Positions 1 to 9,563 are shown, numbered from the stretch's first letter. The stretch: 47,480 nt of DNA from Candidatus Mediterraneibacter stercoripullorum (GCA_019115765.1 DXCZ01000079.1:1-47480), one strand, 5' to 3'. Made by a program: numbers and translations. The notes: a model not told the origin generated them from the letters alone.

Positions 1-129
1 ACATAATACATCTCCGAATCCCTGCGCAGCCTCGCGGAGCGTATATCAGATGGGGGATTGACACCCGCCACTGATACTGATTTGTCACTCACCGCCTATA
101 GAGGCGGGAGTCATCCCACATCTGATATA
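1..129 (-). repeat. Repeat family A, copy 1 (129 bp structured element)
   Basis: This is the reverse complement of the element at 17186-17314 and, by eye, identical to it. Read on the minus strand it has two arms of about 27 bases that begin TATATCAGATG and form a long imperfect stem, with a nested CCGCC/GGCGG hairpin, followed by a second imperfect palindrome bounded by CTCCG and CGGAG around CTGCGCAG. It starts at the first base of the window and runs into the 3' end of the small membrane protein gene, supplying its last codons and stop. A transcription-stopping or RNA-stabilising role is possible but not shown. Confidence 0.9.
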
Positions 130-369
130 GCAGCTGATCAGATCGATCACACCATATATGACAGCTGCAACACCGAACACGATCAGTGCGGGCACCGCCC
201 TGCGGATATATGTCTTTGTATCTTTGCATCGTTTCTCAGTACATTCTTTTCCCAGAAGAGCCGAGGCAGATATCTCTCCGGTCCGCTTCATACGGGCTGC
301 GGAATAAAGAGCATAAATCCCGCAGCACAGCGCCGCGATCCCGAGGACGCCATAAGAAGCAATATTCAT
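85..369 (-). CDS. Small membrane protein of unknown function
   Basis: 94 residues with two predicted membrane segments (about residues 5-24 and 58-80) joined by a short, basic, Cys-containing loop (CTEKRCK). I do not recognise a characterised family. The ATG follows GGAGGCGGGATCC, and this ribosome binding site overlaps the thrC stop codon, so the gene is probably translationally coupled to thrC and cotranscribed with it. The last residues (about IRCGMTPASIGGE) and the TGA stop come from repeat A, so the original C-terminus was probably different and the repeat truncated or replaced it. Confidence 0.6.
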   Translation of the reverse strand: MNIASYGVLGIAALCCGIYALYSAARMKRTGEISASALLGKECTEKRCKDTKTYIRRAVPALIVFGVAAVIYGVIDLISCYIRCGMTPASIGGE

Positions 370-381
370 GGATCCCGCCTC

Positions 382-1869
382 CTATACTCCAAGAATTTCT
401 TTTACTGTATCCTTCATCCGGTCCGCATCGCATTCCCTGTTATGACGGATCTCTGCGTTGCGGATCTCTTCAATGGCACGGGGGATTTCTGTATTGGAGA
501 TGCTCTTCAGTTCATCGATCAGATCCATCTCATCCCATTCCGCGTATTTCTTATCAATCGCGCTCATCACACTTCTGGCAAACTTATAGGGGCTTGCCGT
601 AGAAGCAATGAGGCATTTCTTTCCATCATCAGAATTCTTCCGGTACTGTGCGCATACATAAGAAGCTACGGCAGTGTGTGTATCCATCACATATCCTGTG
701 TGTGCATATGTTGTGCGGATGGCCTCTGCTGTCTCTTCCTCTGTAGCGAATCCGCCCTCAAAATCATCCAGCTTTTTCTTCATATCCTCTGTGATCTCGT
801 AGGACCCCTTCTCATTGAGCTGTCTCATAAGATCCGCGTTCTTTTCTGCGTCCTGGCCTGCGATCGTGTAGATCAGACGCTCAAGATTGCTGGAGATCAG
901 GATATCCATGGACGGAGAAGATGTGAGTACAAACTCACGGTTCCTGTCATATACGCCGGTACGGAAGAAATCAAACAATACCTTGTTCTCATTGGACGCG
1001 CAGATCAGCTTCGCGATCGGTACACCCATCTGCTTTGCGTAGTATGCCGCCAGGATATTTCCGAAGTTTCCGGTTGGAACCGTTACGTTGATCTGCTCTT
1101 CTGATGTGATTTCCTCATTTTCAAGAAGTTTTGCATAAGCATACACATAATATACAACCTGAGGGACAAGGCGTCCGATATTGATGGAGTTGGCGGAGGA
1201 GAACTGATATCCTTGCGCATCCAGTTCTTTTTCCAGTTCCTTGTCTTCAAAAAGAGCTTTCACTCCGCTCTGGGCATTGTCAAAATTCCCGTGGATGGCA
1301 ACAACTGCAGTATTGTCTCCCTTCTGTGTCACCATCTGCAGCTCCTGTACCCGGCTGACGCCTCCCTTAGGATAGAACACGATGATCTTTGTTCCCGGTA
1401 CGTCTGCAAAGCCTGCAAGAGCTGCTTTCCCAGTGTCTCCGGATGTAGCTGTAAGAATCACGATATCATTTTTCACATGATTCTTCCTTGCAGCTGTTGT
1501 AAGCAGATGCGGAAGGATGGAGAGCGCCATGTCCTTGAAAGCGATAGTTGCTCCATGAAAGAGCTCCAGATGATAGACGTCGCCTACCTTCACCAGCGGC
1601 GCGATCACCTCTGTATCAAACTTGGAGTCGTATGCCTTCGCGATACAGTCCTTCAGCTCCTCTTCTGTAAAGTCAGTCAGGAACTGTTTCATAACTGCAT
1701 ATGCAGTCTCCTGATAGGTCATTCCCTTCAGTTCGTCCATAGTCACATCCAGCTTCGGGATATACTCCGGCACAAACAGTCCTCCGTCCTCTGCCAGTCC
1801 CTTCAGGATGGCTTCGGAAGCTGTTGCTGTTCTGCCCGCGTTTCTTGTACTTTTGTATAACAGATTCAT
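382..1869 (-). CDS. thrC: Threonine synthase
   Basis: Pyridoxal-phosphate enzyme that converts O-phosphohomoserine to threonine, the last step of threonine synthesis, in the cytoplasm. The 495 residues are full length for the bacterial ThrC subfamily. The N-terminus (YKSTRN...A..AI.KGLAEDGGLFVPE) is typical, the PLP-binding lysine is in HGATIAFKDMAL (about K112), and the phosphate-binding TATSGDTGKAAL loop follows. The ATG is preceded by a weak AGAGGTAGAA site. It has its own promoter at 1920-1948 and lies close to asd, which supplies the same aspartate-family pathway; homoserine dehydrogenase and kinase are not in the window. Confidence 0.96.
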   Translation of the reverse strand: MNLLYKSTRNAGRTATASEAILKGLAEDGGLFVPEYIPKLDVTMDELKGMTYQETAYAVMKQFLTDFTEEELKDCIAKAYDSKFDTEVIAPLVKVGDVYHLELFHGATIAFKDMALSILPHLLTTAARKNHVKNDIVILTATSGDTGKAALAGFADVPGTKIIVFYPKGGVSRVQELQMVTQKGDNTAVVAIHGNFDNAQSGVKALFEDKELEKELDAQGYQFSSANSINIGRLVPQVVYYVYAYAKLLENEEITSEEQINVTVPTGNFGNILAAYYAKQMGVPIAKLICASNENKVLFDFFRTGVYDRNREFVLTSSPSMDILISSNLERLIYTIAGQDAEKNADLMRQLNEKGSYEITEDMKKKLDDFEGGFATEEETAEAIRTTYAHTGYVMDTHTAVASYVCAQYRKNSDDGKKCLIASTASPYKFARSVMSAIDKKYAEWDEMDLIDELKSISNTEIPRAIEEIRNAEIRHNRECDADRMKDTVKEILGV

Positions 1870-1919
1870 GTTTCTACCTCTTATCTTTTTTCATTACTGT
1901 GTGTAAATTTCTGTACCGA

Positions 1920-1948
1920 ATTATAGCATATGCGCATTCTTTCCGCAA
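1920..1948 (-). promoter_or_regulatory. Promoter of thrC
   Basis: On the minus strand a -35 TTGCGG (1943-1948) is followed by a 17-bp spacer and a perfect -10 TATAAT (1920-1925), about 50 bp before the thrC start. It begins directly after the stop of the antiporter gene, so thrC can be transcribed separately from the genes upstream. Confidence 0.7.
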
Positions 1949-3232
1949 TCAGTTCTTCTTCAGAGCGATGGCAAAGATGCCGCACACTCCCATTAACACC
2001 GGATACGCCAGATACGGCAGGATATCAAATGTGGCAATGCCTGTCAGAGCTGCCGCCGAAAGAAGCTGAGCGCCGTACGGGATCATTCCCTGACCCACGG
2101 ATGTAAACATATCCAGAAGAGACGCGGAACGTTTCGGCTCCACGCCGTACTCGTCACTGATCTCTTTTGCAATGGGTCCCGCCATTACAATGGCTACTGT
2201 ATTATTGGCGGTACAGAGATCCACTGCCAGAGCCAGGAACGCGATCCCCGCTTCTGCTCCTTTTCTGCCTCTGATCCGTCTCCTGATAAGTTCAAGAATG
2301 AACTGGATTCCGCCGTACCCTCTGACCAGGGACACAATGCAGGCTACAACGATCGAGATGACCGTAATATCATACATCGTCATCACACCATCTCCTACCA
2401 CGGTAAATATTTCAGAAATGGCAATGTTCCCTACAGCTACGCCCACTACCAGTGAGATCACGATCCCGCTTACCAGGACAAGGAACACATTGATGCCGAT
2501 CAGAGCTCCCACCAGAACAACCAGATATGGCAGCACCTCCCAGATATTATAGGAAAGGTCGCTGCCGGGCGTATAGGCTCCGTCCCCTGTGGTCATACAG
2601 AAGAATATCACCGTTATCACTGCCGCCGGGAGCACGATCAGGAAATTCGCCTTGAACTTGTCTCTCATCTCACACCCCTGGGTCTTTACCGCAGCAATCG
2701 TGGTGTCCGATATTACAGAAAGATTATCGCCGAACATGGCTCCGCATACTACCGCCGCGATGCAGATAGCCATAGAAAATCCGGTCTTATCGCTGATTCC
2801 GGCTGCAATTGGCGCCAGCGTAGAGATGGTGCCCATGGATGTCCCCATCGAGACAGAGATGAAGCAGCCGATGATAAACAGCCCCGCTACCGCGAAATTT
2901 GCCGGAATCAGGGACAGTCCCAGATTCACCGTACTGTCTGCTCCTCCTGCCGCGGTCACCGCCCCGGAAAATCCTCCGGCGCAGAGAAAGATCAGGCTCA
3001 TGGTAATAATATTTTCTTCTCCCAGGCCCCCTGCAATAACACGGATCTTGTCATCGAAGCTAAGGCTCCTGTTCTGGAGAAATGCCACAAACAAGGCGAT
3101 CAGAAAGGCAACGATCGCCGGCATGGCTGAAAAGTCTTCAAATACAATGCCCGCTCCCAGAAAGATCACAAGAAAAATCCCTATTGGGAGGAGCGCCACT
3201 GCTCTTCCCCTGTTTTCATTTTTGTTTTCCAT
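1949..3232 (-). CDS. NhaC-family Na+/H+ antiporter
   Basis: Integral membrane protein of 427 residues with about 11-12 hydrophobic segments. It shows the features of the NhaC ion-transporter superfamily, including the GTSMGTISTLAPIA stretch and the internally related CGAMFGDNLSVISDTTIAA and CTANNTVAIVMAGPIA segments. It probably exchanges Na+ for protons, or an organic acid or amino acid (the MleN malate/lactate antiporters are in the same family); the substrate cannot be read from sequence. The start at MENKNENR was chosen because GGGGGA precedes it; the longer in-frame reading has a low-complexity basic N-terminus without a site. It lies between leuD and thrC on the same strand. Confidence 0.88.
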   Translation of the reverse strand: MENKNENRGRAVALLPIGIFLVIFLGAGIVFEDFSAMPAIVAFLIALFVAFLQNRSLSFDDKIRVIAGGLGEENIITMSLIFLCAGGFSGAVTAAGGADSTVNLGLSLIPANFAVAGLFIIGCFISVSMGTSMGTISTLAPIAAGISDKTGFSMAICIAAVVCGAMFGDNLSVISDTTIAAVKTQGCEMRDKFKANFLIVLPAAVITVIFFCMTTGDGAYTPGSDLSYNIWEVLPYLVVLVGALIGINVFLVLVSGIVISLVVGVAVGNIAISEIFTVVGDGVMTMYDITVISIVVACIVSLVRGYGGIQFILELIRRRIRGRKGAEAGIAFLALAVDLCTANNTVAIVMAGPIAKEISDEYGVEPKRSASLLDMFTSVGQGMIPYGAQLLSAAALTGIATFDILPYLAYPVLMGVCGIFAIALKKN

Positions 3233-3249
3233 TTTATTCCCCCTTGACA

Positions 3250-3296
3250 GGTGATAAGGCAAAAGGGGTGCCGCTCTTTTTGCAGCATCCCTTTCA
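3250..3296 (-). terminator. Possible terminator after leuD
   Basis: On the minus strand an imperfect stem pairs AAAGGGATGCTGC with GCGGCACCCCTTTT, followed by GCCTTATC. It lies between the leuD stop and the ribosome binding site of the antiporter. The T tract is partly inside the stem and short, so termination may be partial. Confidence 0.4.
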
Positions 3297-3364
3297 TCTT
3301 CTGTCGTATAGCTGTCTCGCCTCCGCTCTCCGGCACCGGCTGAGAGCATCAGACTTCTGGCTGT

Positions 3365-3859
3365 TTATTTATTTTTCTTGCTGTTGATATAGTTAACAAG
3401 ACCACCCGCAGCAATCAGGTTCTGCATGAATTCCGGAAATGCGTGTCCCTGGAACTCTGTGCCTTTTGTCAGATTATAAATCTTGCCGGTATCAAAGTCT
3501 ACTTCTACCTCATCGCCTGCATCGATCCCCCGTGCTGCCTCCGGACACTCAATAATCGGCAGTCCGATATTGATGGAATTCCGGAAGAATATCCTCGCAA
3601 AAGTCTCTGCGATGATACAGCTTACTCCTACAGTCTTCAGGCAAAGCGGCGCATGTTCTCTGGATGAGCCGCAGCCGAAGTTCTTGTTGGCAACGATAAT
3701 ATCTCCGGGTTTTACTTTATTCACAAAATCAGGATCAATATCGACCATGGCATGGCTTGCAAGCTCCTGAGGGTCGAAAGAGTTCAGGTATCTTGCCGGG
3801 ATGATCACGTCTGTATCTACATTGTCACCGTATTTGAATACATGTCCTTTTGCTTTCAT
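3365..3859 (-). CDS. leuD: 3-isopropylmalate dehydratase, small subunit
   Basis: Swivel-domain subunit of isopropylmalate isomerase, which interconverts 2- and 3-isopropylmalate in leucine synthesis. The 164 residues match the short archaeal/clostridial-type LeuD. The start ([22 protein letters not shown]) and the substrate-loop region [12 protein letters not shown] are diagnostic. Its ATG overlaps the leuC stop as TAATG, so the two subunits are translationally coupled. A 2,3-dimethylmalate or homoaconitase-type activity is possible in this subfamily; leucine synthesis is the default. leuA and leuB are not in the window. Confidence 0.93.
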   Translation of the reverse strand: MKAKGHVFKYGDNVDTDVIIPARYLNSFDPQELASHAMVDIDPDFVNKVKPGDIIVANKNFGCGSSREHAPLCLKTVGVSCIIAETFARIFFRNSINIGLPIIECPEAARGIDAGDEVEVDFDTGKIYNLTKGTEFQGHAFPEFMQNLIAAGGLVNYINSKKNK

Positions 3860-5133
3860 TACTCTTCACCTGCTTTCTCCGGATTTGCGATATACCCTGC
3901 GATGGCGCTGGCAGCAGCCACTTCAGGAGATGCCAGATAGATCAGGGAATCCACATGTCCCATACGTCCTACAAAGTTACGGTTTGTTGTGGAGACACAT
4001 TTCTCTCCTGCTGCAAGAACACCCATATGTCCGCCCATGCATGGTCCGCAGCTGGGCGTATTTACCGCGCATCCCGCGTCTACGAAAATATCAAGAATGC
4101 CTTCCTTGATACACTCTTTGTAGATCTTCTGGGTAGCCGGGATCACCATGACTCTCACATCCGGGTGTACCTTATGGCCTTTCAGGATAGCTGCTGCTCT
4201 GCGCATGTCTTCCATACGTCCGTTTGTACATGAACCGATGACAACCTGGTCGATCTTGATGGGCTCCATGGCCTCAATCTCATCGATGGTCTTCGCATTT
4301 CCCGGAAGATGGGGGAATGCCACGGTAGGACGGACTTCTGAGAGATCGATGGTGATCACATCGTCATATTCTGCATCCTCGTCCGCCTCATAGATCTTAT
4401 AAGATTTCTGAGAATGTTCCTTCATATATTGCTCAGCTTTCTCGTCTACAGCGAAGATTCCGTTCTTTCCGCCTGCCTCAATAGCCATATTCGCCATTGT
4501 AAAGCGGTCGTCCATGGACAGATTTGCAATTCCGTCTCCTACAAATTCCATGGATTTATACAGCGCGCCGTCCACACCGATCTTGCCGATGATATGGATG
4601 ATGATGTCCTTACCACTGACATATTTGCCCGGCTTTCCAGTCAGGATAAACTTGATCGCGCTTGGAACCTTAAACCAGAGCTCTCCTGTAGCCATTCCGG
4701 TAGCGATATCGGTAGTTCCTACACCTGTGGAAAACGCGCCCAGAGCGCCGTATGTACATGTATGGGAATCCGCTCCGATGATACATTCTCCTGCAACAAC
4801 AATACCCGCCTCAGGCAGATACGCGTGCTCCACGCCGCACTTGCCCTGCTCCAGACGCCACTTCAGTCCCTGCTGTTTTGCAAATTCTCTGATTGCTTTT
4901 GAGTTTTCCGCAGATTTGATATCCTTATTGGGAGTAAAATGATCTGGCACAAGGACCACCTTCTCCTTATCAAATACCTCTTCCGCCATCTCCCGGAAGA
5001 TCGGCAGAGCCATCGGTCCCGTAATGTCATTGGCCATTACGACGTCCAACTTCGCCTCGATGAGCTGGCCTGCCTCCACAGATTCCAGTCCTGCGTGCTC
5101 AGCCAGAATTTTCTGCGTCATTGTCATTCCCAT
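3859..5133 (-). CDS. leuC: 3-isopropylmalate dehydratase, large subunit
   Basis: Aconitase-family [4Fe-4S] subunit that pairs with LeuD. 424 residues, the length of the archaeal/clostridial LeuC2 type rather than the 465-residue enterobacterial type. Cluster ligands are visible as GSCTNGR (C302) and SCGPC (C362, C365), together with the [14 protein letters not shown] substrate motif. The ATG ([10 protein letters not shown]) lies 9 bases after AAGGAGG. A strong hairpin separates it from asd upstream on the same strand, so expression may depend on read-through or on an unrecognised promoter in the 99-bp gap. Confidence 0.94.
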   Translation of the reverse strand: MGMTMTQKILAEHAGLESVEAGQLIEAKLDVVMANDITGPMALPIFREMAEEVFDKEKVVLVPDHFTPNKDIKSAENSKAIREFAKQQGLKWRLEQGKCGVEHAYLPEAGIVVAGECIIGADSHTCTYGALGAFSTGVGTTDIATGMATGELWFKVPSAIKFILTGKPGKYVSGKDIIIHIIGKIGVDGALYKSMEFVGDGIANLSMDDRFTMANMAIEAGGKNGIFAVDEKAEQYMKEHSQKSYKIYEADEDAEYDDVITIDLSEVRPTVAFPHLPGNAKTIDEIEAMEPIKIDQVVIGSCTNGRMEDMRRAAAILKGHKVHPDVRVMVIPATQKIYKECIKEGILDIFVDAGCAVNTPSCGPCMGGHMGVLAAGEKCVSTTNRNFVGRMGHVDSLIYLASPEVAAASAIAGYIANPEKAGEE

Positions 5134-5172
5134 GATGACATTCCTCCTTCTTTTGATTCTAAATATTGGAAC

Positions 5173-5228
5173 AATTCTGAAAACTCCGGAAAAAAGTACC
5201 TGTCACTTTTTTCCGGCAAATTCAGAAT
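5173..5228 (-). terminator. Hairpin between asd and leuC
   Basis: Perfect 12-bp arms CCGGAAAAAAGT (5186-5197) and ACTTTTTTCCGG (5205-5216) around a 7-base loop, extended after a small internal loop by ATTCTGA/TTCAGAAT pairs. The A and T tracts lie inside the stem, so it could terminate in either direction. Here it would act on asd transcripts before leuC. Confidence 0.55.
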
Positions 5229-5232
5229 ATTC

Positions 5233-6318
5233 TCACTTCTTTGCGATATAACCTTTTGCTGTCAGAGCCTCTGCACAGAGGACAGCTCCGCCTGCCGCAC
5301 CTCTTACTGTATTGTGGGACAGTCCGATAAACTTGTAGTCATACATGCTGTCTTCTCTCAGACGACCGATGGATACGCCCATTCCATTCTCATAGTCTAC
5401 ATCCAGAGTTACCTGGGGACGGTTGTCCTCCTCCAGATACTGGATAAACTGCTTCGGAGCGCTGGGCAGTTCTGCCTCCTGAGGGAAGCCCTTGAAGTTC
5501 ACCAGTTTTTCTATCAGCTGCTCTTTTGTCGGTTTTGTTTCAAAATTAATGAAAACTGCTGCTGTATGTCCATTTAATACAGGAACACGTACGCACTGGC
5601 ATGTGATCTTCGGAAGGTCTGCTTTCACGATCACACCGTTCTCTACTTTTCCAAGGACACGGAGCGGCTCCTGCTCGCTCTTCTCTTCCTCGCCGCCGAT
5701 GAACGGAATAATATTTCCAACCATTTCCGGCCAGTCTTTGAATGTCTTGCCTGCTCCGGAGATTGCCTGGTATGTTGTTACTACCAGTTCCTTCGGTCCG
5801 AACTCTTTCCATGCTGCCAGGCAGGGAGCGTAGCTCTGGATCGAGCAGTTCGGTTTTACCGCAATGAATCCTCTTGTTGTTCCCAGACGCTTTCTCTGAT
5901 CCGGGATCACGTCAAAGTGATCTGCATTGATCTCCGGAACTACCATGGGAACATCCGGTGTCCAGCGGTGTGCGCTGTTGTTGGACACTACAGGAGTCTC
6001 TGTCTTTGCATAAGCTTCCTCGATCGCCTTGATCTCATCCTTGCTCATGTCCACGGCACTGAAAACGAAGTCAACTGTAGAAGCCACATGCTCTACATCA
6101 TTTACATTAAGTACTACCAGTTTCTTTACAGCCTCCGGCATGGGAGTATCCATTTTCCAGCGGTCTCCTACTGCTTCCTCGTATGTCTTTCCTGCAGAGC
6201 GCGGGCTGGCCGCCACCGTTACTACTTCAAACCAGGGGTGGTTCTCCAGCAGAGAGATAAATCTCTGTCCTACCATTCCTGTTGCTCCAAGAATTCCTAC
6301 TCTTAATTTCTGTTCCAT
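5233..6318 (-). CDS. asd: Aspartate-semialdehyde dehydrogenase
   Basis: Reduces aspartyl phosphate to aspartate semialdehyde with NADPH, the branch point to lysine, threonine, methionine and diaminopimelate. 361 residues, of the archaeal/fungal-like subfamily. The nucleotide-binding motif GATGMVGQRF is at 11-20, the catalytic cysteine in KPNCSIQS (C158) and the catalytic histidine in LNGHTAAVF (H251). The ATG follows AAAGGAGAGAAAAG. It lies between argH and leuC; the 110-bp gap upstream shows no recognisable lysine riboswitch or T-box. Confidence 0.95.
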   Translation of the reverse strand: MEQKLRVGILGATGMVGQRFISLLENHPWFEVVTVAASPRSAGKTYEEAVGDRWKMDTPMPEAVKKLVVLNVNDVEHVASTVDFVFSAVDMSKDEIKAIEEAYAKTETPVVSNNSAHRWTPDVPMVVPEINADHFDVIPDQRKRLGTTRGFIAVKPNCSIQSYAPCLAAWKEFGPKELVVTTYQAISGAGKTFKDWPEMVGNIIPFIGGEEEKSEQEPLRVLGKVENGVIVKADLPKITCQCVRVPVLNGHTAAVFINFETKPTKEQLIEKLVNFKGFPQEAELPSAPKQFIQYLEEDNRPQVTLDVDYENGMGVSIGRLREDSMYDYKFIGLSHNTVRGAAGGAVLCAEALTAKGYIAKK

Positions 6319-6428
6319 CTTTTCTCTCCTTTTCTTTTGACATTTTATCTATTAAAAATAAGGTATCTGCGTTTTATCTGAAGATATCTATCAGATTCAA
6401 ATAGAAGATACGAGCTGCCTGAAATCAC

Positions 6429-7817
6429 TCAGATCTGCGGATTTTCTTCCATATATTGTGTCTCCATGACGATCACCTTATCCATAGCAGCTTTTCCCGG
6501 CGCTCCCAAAGTATTTCTGGTTTCCACGCATGTCTTCATGCTGATGGCATCATAGATATCCTCCTCAAATACCGGTGATACCGCCTTGAACTCCTCCATA
6601 GTCATATCATCCAGAGCGATCTTCTTCTCCAGGCAGTACAGCACAAGCTTTCCTACGATCCCGTGTGCGTCACGGAAGGGAACCCCGTGTTTTACAAGAT
6701 AGTCCGCAGCGTCTGTAGCATTGGTAAATCCGTGCTTTGCACTCTCTTCCATCCGGTCACCGTTGAACTTCATAGTCCGAAGCATGCCTGTAAACAGAGC
6801 CAGACAGCCCTTCGTCGTGTCAATGGCATCGAAGACAAGCTCCTTATCCTCCTGCATGTCCTTATTGTATGCAAGAGGAATCCCCTTCATTGTAGTGAGC
6901 AGCGACATGAGAGCCCCGTACACCCTTCCGGTCTTGCCCCGGACAAGCTCCGCGATATCCGGATTCTTCTTCTGGGGCATGATGCTGCTTCCCGTACTGT
7001 AGGCGTCATCAATCTCAACGAACTTGTACTCATTGGAATTCCAGATGATCACTTCCTCTGAGAACCGGCTCAGATGCATCATGATGGTGGACATGGCTGA
7101 CAGCAGCTCGATCAGGTAATCCCTGTCAGATACGGAATCCATACTGTTCAGTGTGGGGCCTGCGAAATCCAGCAGTTCCGCCGTATACTCCCTGTCCAGG
7201 GGATAGGTGGTTCCAGCCAGCGCTCCGGCTCCAAGCGGGCAGTAGTTCATCCTTGTATAAATATCCTTCATACGGGATCTGTCACGTTTGAACATCTCAA
7301 AATAAGCTCCCATATGATGTGCCAGTGTAATGGGCTGTGCCTTCTGCAGATGTGTAAAGCCGGGCATATACGTCTCGGTGTTCTCTCTCATCAGCTTCAG
7401 GAGCACTTCCAGCATCTCCCGCAGGAGTCCGTCCAGCTCACGGATCTCATCTCTTGTATAAAGCTTCATATCAAGAGCCACCTGATCATTCCGGCTCCTT
7501 CCGGTATGAAGCTTCTTCCCGGCGTCTCCGATCCGATCGATCAGATTCGCCTCAACAAAGCTGTGGATATCTTCATATTCTTCCGTGATCTCCAGGATAC
7601 CGTTCTCCACATCCCTGCGGATTCCTTCCAATCCCTCGATGATCTGCGTCTTCTCCTCTTCTGTCAGGATTCCCTGACTGGCCAGCATGGTCACATGCGC
7701 GATGCTGCCCCGGATATCCTGTTCATAGAATCTCTTATCAAAGGTGATGGACGCATTAAAATTATAAACCAGTTTGTCCGTTTCTTTCGTAAAACGGCCG
7801 CCCCATAACTGTGCCAT
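6429..7817 (-). CDS. argH: Argininosuccinate lyase
   Basis: Splits argininosuccinate into arginine and fumarate, the last step of arginine synthesis. 462 residues, a standard length. Superfamily motifs are present: TGRSRNDQ (105-112), THLQKAQPIT (from 155) and the signature GSSIMPQKKNPD (276-287) carrying the catalytic serine at about 278. The start at MAQLWGGRF was chosen because this is the conserved family N-terminus and a GGAGAGG site lies in front; an in-frame ATG 8 codons earlier is less likely. argG is not adjacent, so the gene is separate from the rest of its pathway here. Confidence 0.96.
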   Translation of the reverse strand: MAQLWGGRFTKETDKLVYNFNASITFDKRFYEQDIRGSIAHVTMLASQGILTEEEKTQIIEGLEGIRRDVENGILEITEEYEDIHSFVEANLIDRIGDAGKKLHTGRSRNDQVALDMKLYTRDEIRELDGLLREMLEVLLKLMRENTETYMPGFTHLQKAQPITLAHHMGAYFEMFKRDRSRMKDIYTRMNYCPLGAGALAGTTYPLDREYTAELLDFAGPTLNSMDSVSDRDYLIELLSAMSTIMMHLSRFSEEVIIWNSNEYKFVEIDDAYSTGSSIMPQKKNPDIAELVRGKTGRVYGALMSLLTTMKGIPLAYNKDMQEDKELVFDAIDTTKGCLALFTGMLRTMKFNGDRMEESAKHGFTNATDAADYLVKHGVPFRDAHGIVGKLVLYCLEKKIALDDMTMEEFKAVSPVFEEDIYDAISMKTCVETRNTLGAPGKAAMDKVIVMETQYMEENPQI

Positions 7818-7934
7818 TTCATTCCTCTCCTCTGTAATCACTTGTTAAAATGCCTGTTTCTGCCTGTGCAGTCTGCATTTCCGTCTAGTTTAACACACTA
7901 AAGTGCCGCATGTCTACTGTTAAATAAAAACAGG

Positions 7935-8591
7935 TTAAGAAATGTCTGTCTTCTCCGTCTGCATCCGTCTCCGCTCCGCAAGGGAAAACTCGCATCCGCA
8001 GTAGTCCTGTCTGTAAAGTCCATATTGCTGTGACAGTTCAGTGGATCTTTTATATCCATTCTTTTTCTTGAAGTCTGAAACCAGATATTCTACCCCATAC
8101 TCCGCACCGACACGGACTCCGATCTCATTAAGCTTCTGAGCGTTTTTCATAGGGCTGATACTAAGAGTTGTAGTAAAGAAATCATATCCTCCTGCCGCAG
8201 CATGCTCCGCTGTCTCCCGCAGACGCAGTTCATAGCACTTCATACACCGCTCGCCGCCTTCTCTTACCTGTTCCAGTCCCCTGGCCATCTCATAGAAACA
8301 CTCTCTGTCATAAGCACCCTCCAGATAAGTAACCGGATGAAGGAAATTCATATCACCGATCAGGCGCTGCTGTTCTTCCGTCCTCTTCGTGTACTCCTCT
8401 GCCGGATAGATATTGGGATTGTAATAGAAGACTGTAATCTCAAAATACTGTGACAGGTACTCCAGCACATAACTGCTGCACGGCGCGCAGCAGCTATGGA
8501 GCAGCAGCCTGGGCACCCTGTCTTCCTTCTGGATCCTGTCCAGTATCTTTTCCAGTTCTTTCTGATAATTTACTTTCTGTATGTTCATCAT
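7935..8591 (-). CDS. queH: Epoxyqueuosine reductase QueH
   Basis: Reduces epoxyqueuosine to queuosine in tRNA, the non-orthologous alternative to QueG (former DUF208). 218 residues. Cysteines expected for the Fe-S cluster and metal are present: HSCCAPCSSY (C34, C35, C38), RCMKC (C116, C119) and YCGC (C198, C200). TTTLSISPMKN is also typical. The start at the double ATG was chosen because GAGAGGTAAG sits just before it; the longer reading is not preceded by a site. It is followed closely by argH (about 117 bp) on the same strand. Confidence 0.93.
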   Translation of the reverse strand: MMNIQKVNYQKELEKILDRIQKEDRVPRLLLHSCCAPCSSYVLEYLSQYFEITVFYYNPNIYPAEEYTKRTEEQQRLIGDMNFLHPVTYLEGAYDRECFYEMARGLEQVREGGERCMKCYELRLRETAEHAAAGGYDFFTTTLSISPMKNAQKLNEIGVRVGAEYGVEYLVSDFKKKNGYKRSTELSQQYGLYRQDYCGCEFSLAERRRMQTEKTDIS

Positions 8592-8685
8592 CTTACCTCT
8601 CTTATCGCACAAGAAGCGGCACATATTTCCTGTGCCGCCTCATCAGTCCAGTTACTGTTCAAGCAGATTAAAACTACCATTCAGT

Positions 8686-9303
8686 TCAGCTCTTAAACAT
8701 CATTTCCAGGATATCCACGATCCTTTCCTGTCCCAGAAGACTCACATTAAACAGGATCTGGTGTGAGTTAATGCTTCCCCAGTCCAGTCCTGTGTGAGAC
8801 TCATAATAGAAGGCTCTCTCCCGGTCCGTCTTACGCATCATATAAGCAGCCTTTTTCTCAGTAACTCCATACCTTTCTGAGATCCTTGCAACCCTGTCCT
8901 TTTTCTCTGCGCAGATAAAAACATTGATGCACTCGGGATTCTCCCGTAAAATATAATCCGCACAGCGGCCTACGATAACACAGGATCCCTTTCCCGCTAA
9001 CTCTCTGATAATCTTCGTCTGTTTACGGAACACATCTTCATTCAGCGAATATATATAGGAAGAGCCACTGATGAAATCCGGATATGCCAGCATGTTCGCC
9101 TGATAGCCCGCGAGAAATGTATTCAGGTTCGCTTCGTCCGCTCTCTGCGCTGCCTCTTCCGTGATCTCCAGTTCCTTTGCTGCCATGCTCACCAGCTGAT
9201 TATCATACAGCGGGATCCCCAGTCTGTCCGCCAGTTTCTGTCCGATTTCATGACCTCCGCTTCCGAACTGCCGTCCAATTGTAATAATCCTGTCCTTCGA
9301 CAT
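8686..9303 (-). CDS. Cytidylate-kinase-like protein, copy 1
   Basis: 205 residues of the cytidylate-kinase-like P-loop family that is abundant in Lachnospiraceae. The N-terminal phosphate-binding loop is GRQFGSGGHEIG (about 10-21) instead of a classical Walker A, followed by GxxLADRLGIPLYD. A VIVGRCADYIL motif and the RxSxRYG basic segment of the lid follow. Its real substrate is not established; a nucleotide kinase is likely but CMP specificity should not be assumed. The start at MSKDRIITIGRQ follows AGGGAGGGATATGT. A paralogue lies at 38990-39592. Confidence 0.85.
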   Translation of the reverse strand: MSKDRIITIGRQFGSGGHEIGQKLADRLGIPLYDNQLVSMAAKELEITEEAAQRADEANLNTFLAGYQANMLAYPDFISGSSYIYSLNEDVFRKQTKIIRELAGKGSCVIVGRCADYILRENPECINVFICAEKKDRVARISERYGVTEKKAAYMMRKTDRERAFYYESHTGLDWGSINSHQILFNVSLLGQERIVDILEMMFKS

Positions 9304-9403
9304 ACATATCCCTCCCTTATGCTTTGTTTTTCCGAACATATCCATACTGTAATTATAACTCGGTTCAAAATATGGTACAACCGACTTTTACAAAATCTTT
9401 AGC

Positions 9404-9563
9404 AACAGTTCAGCCATGGGGCTGTACGGGAGAGAAAATCATGCTTGCATGATTTTTCGATCGGGCAGTTCCATGAGCTGAGCGCCCGTATATGAGGAAA
9501 ACAGCGGCGTAGCCGCAATAAGCACGTCAGTGCGGTTTTCCGAATGGCGCGGGCTGAACTGTT
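9404..9563. repeat. 160-bp element with perfect 12-bp terminal inverted repeats
   Basis: The ends are AACAGTTCAGCC (9404-9415) and its exact complement GGCTGAACTGTT (9552-9563). Inside are short hairpins: AATCATGC/GCATGATT, GCGGC-GTA-GCCGC and GCACGTCAGTGC. It has no coding capacity and no second copy in the window. The layout is that of a MITE-like or palindromic intergenic element. The rest of the 9304-9659 gap shows only AT-rich sequence before the ABC ATPase gene. Confidence 0.65.

Noticed and set aside
58-1104. Long plus-strand open frame of 348 codons at the left end
   Set aside because: It is antisense to thrC and the small membrane gene, has no ribosome binding site and no family resemblance, and starts inside repeat A.
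6319-6428. Lysine riboswitch or T-box before asd
   Set aside because: The gap is only 110 bp, with no aptamer or T-box sequence.
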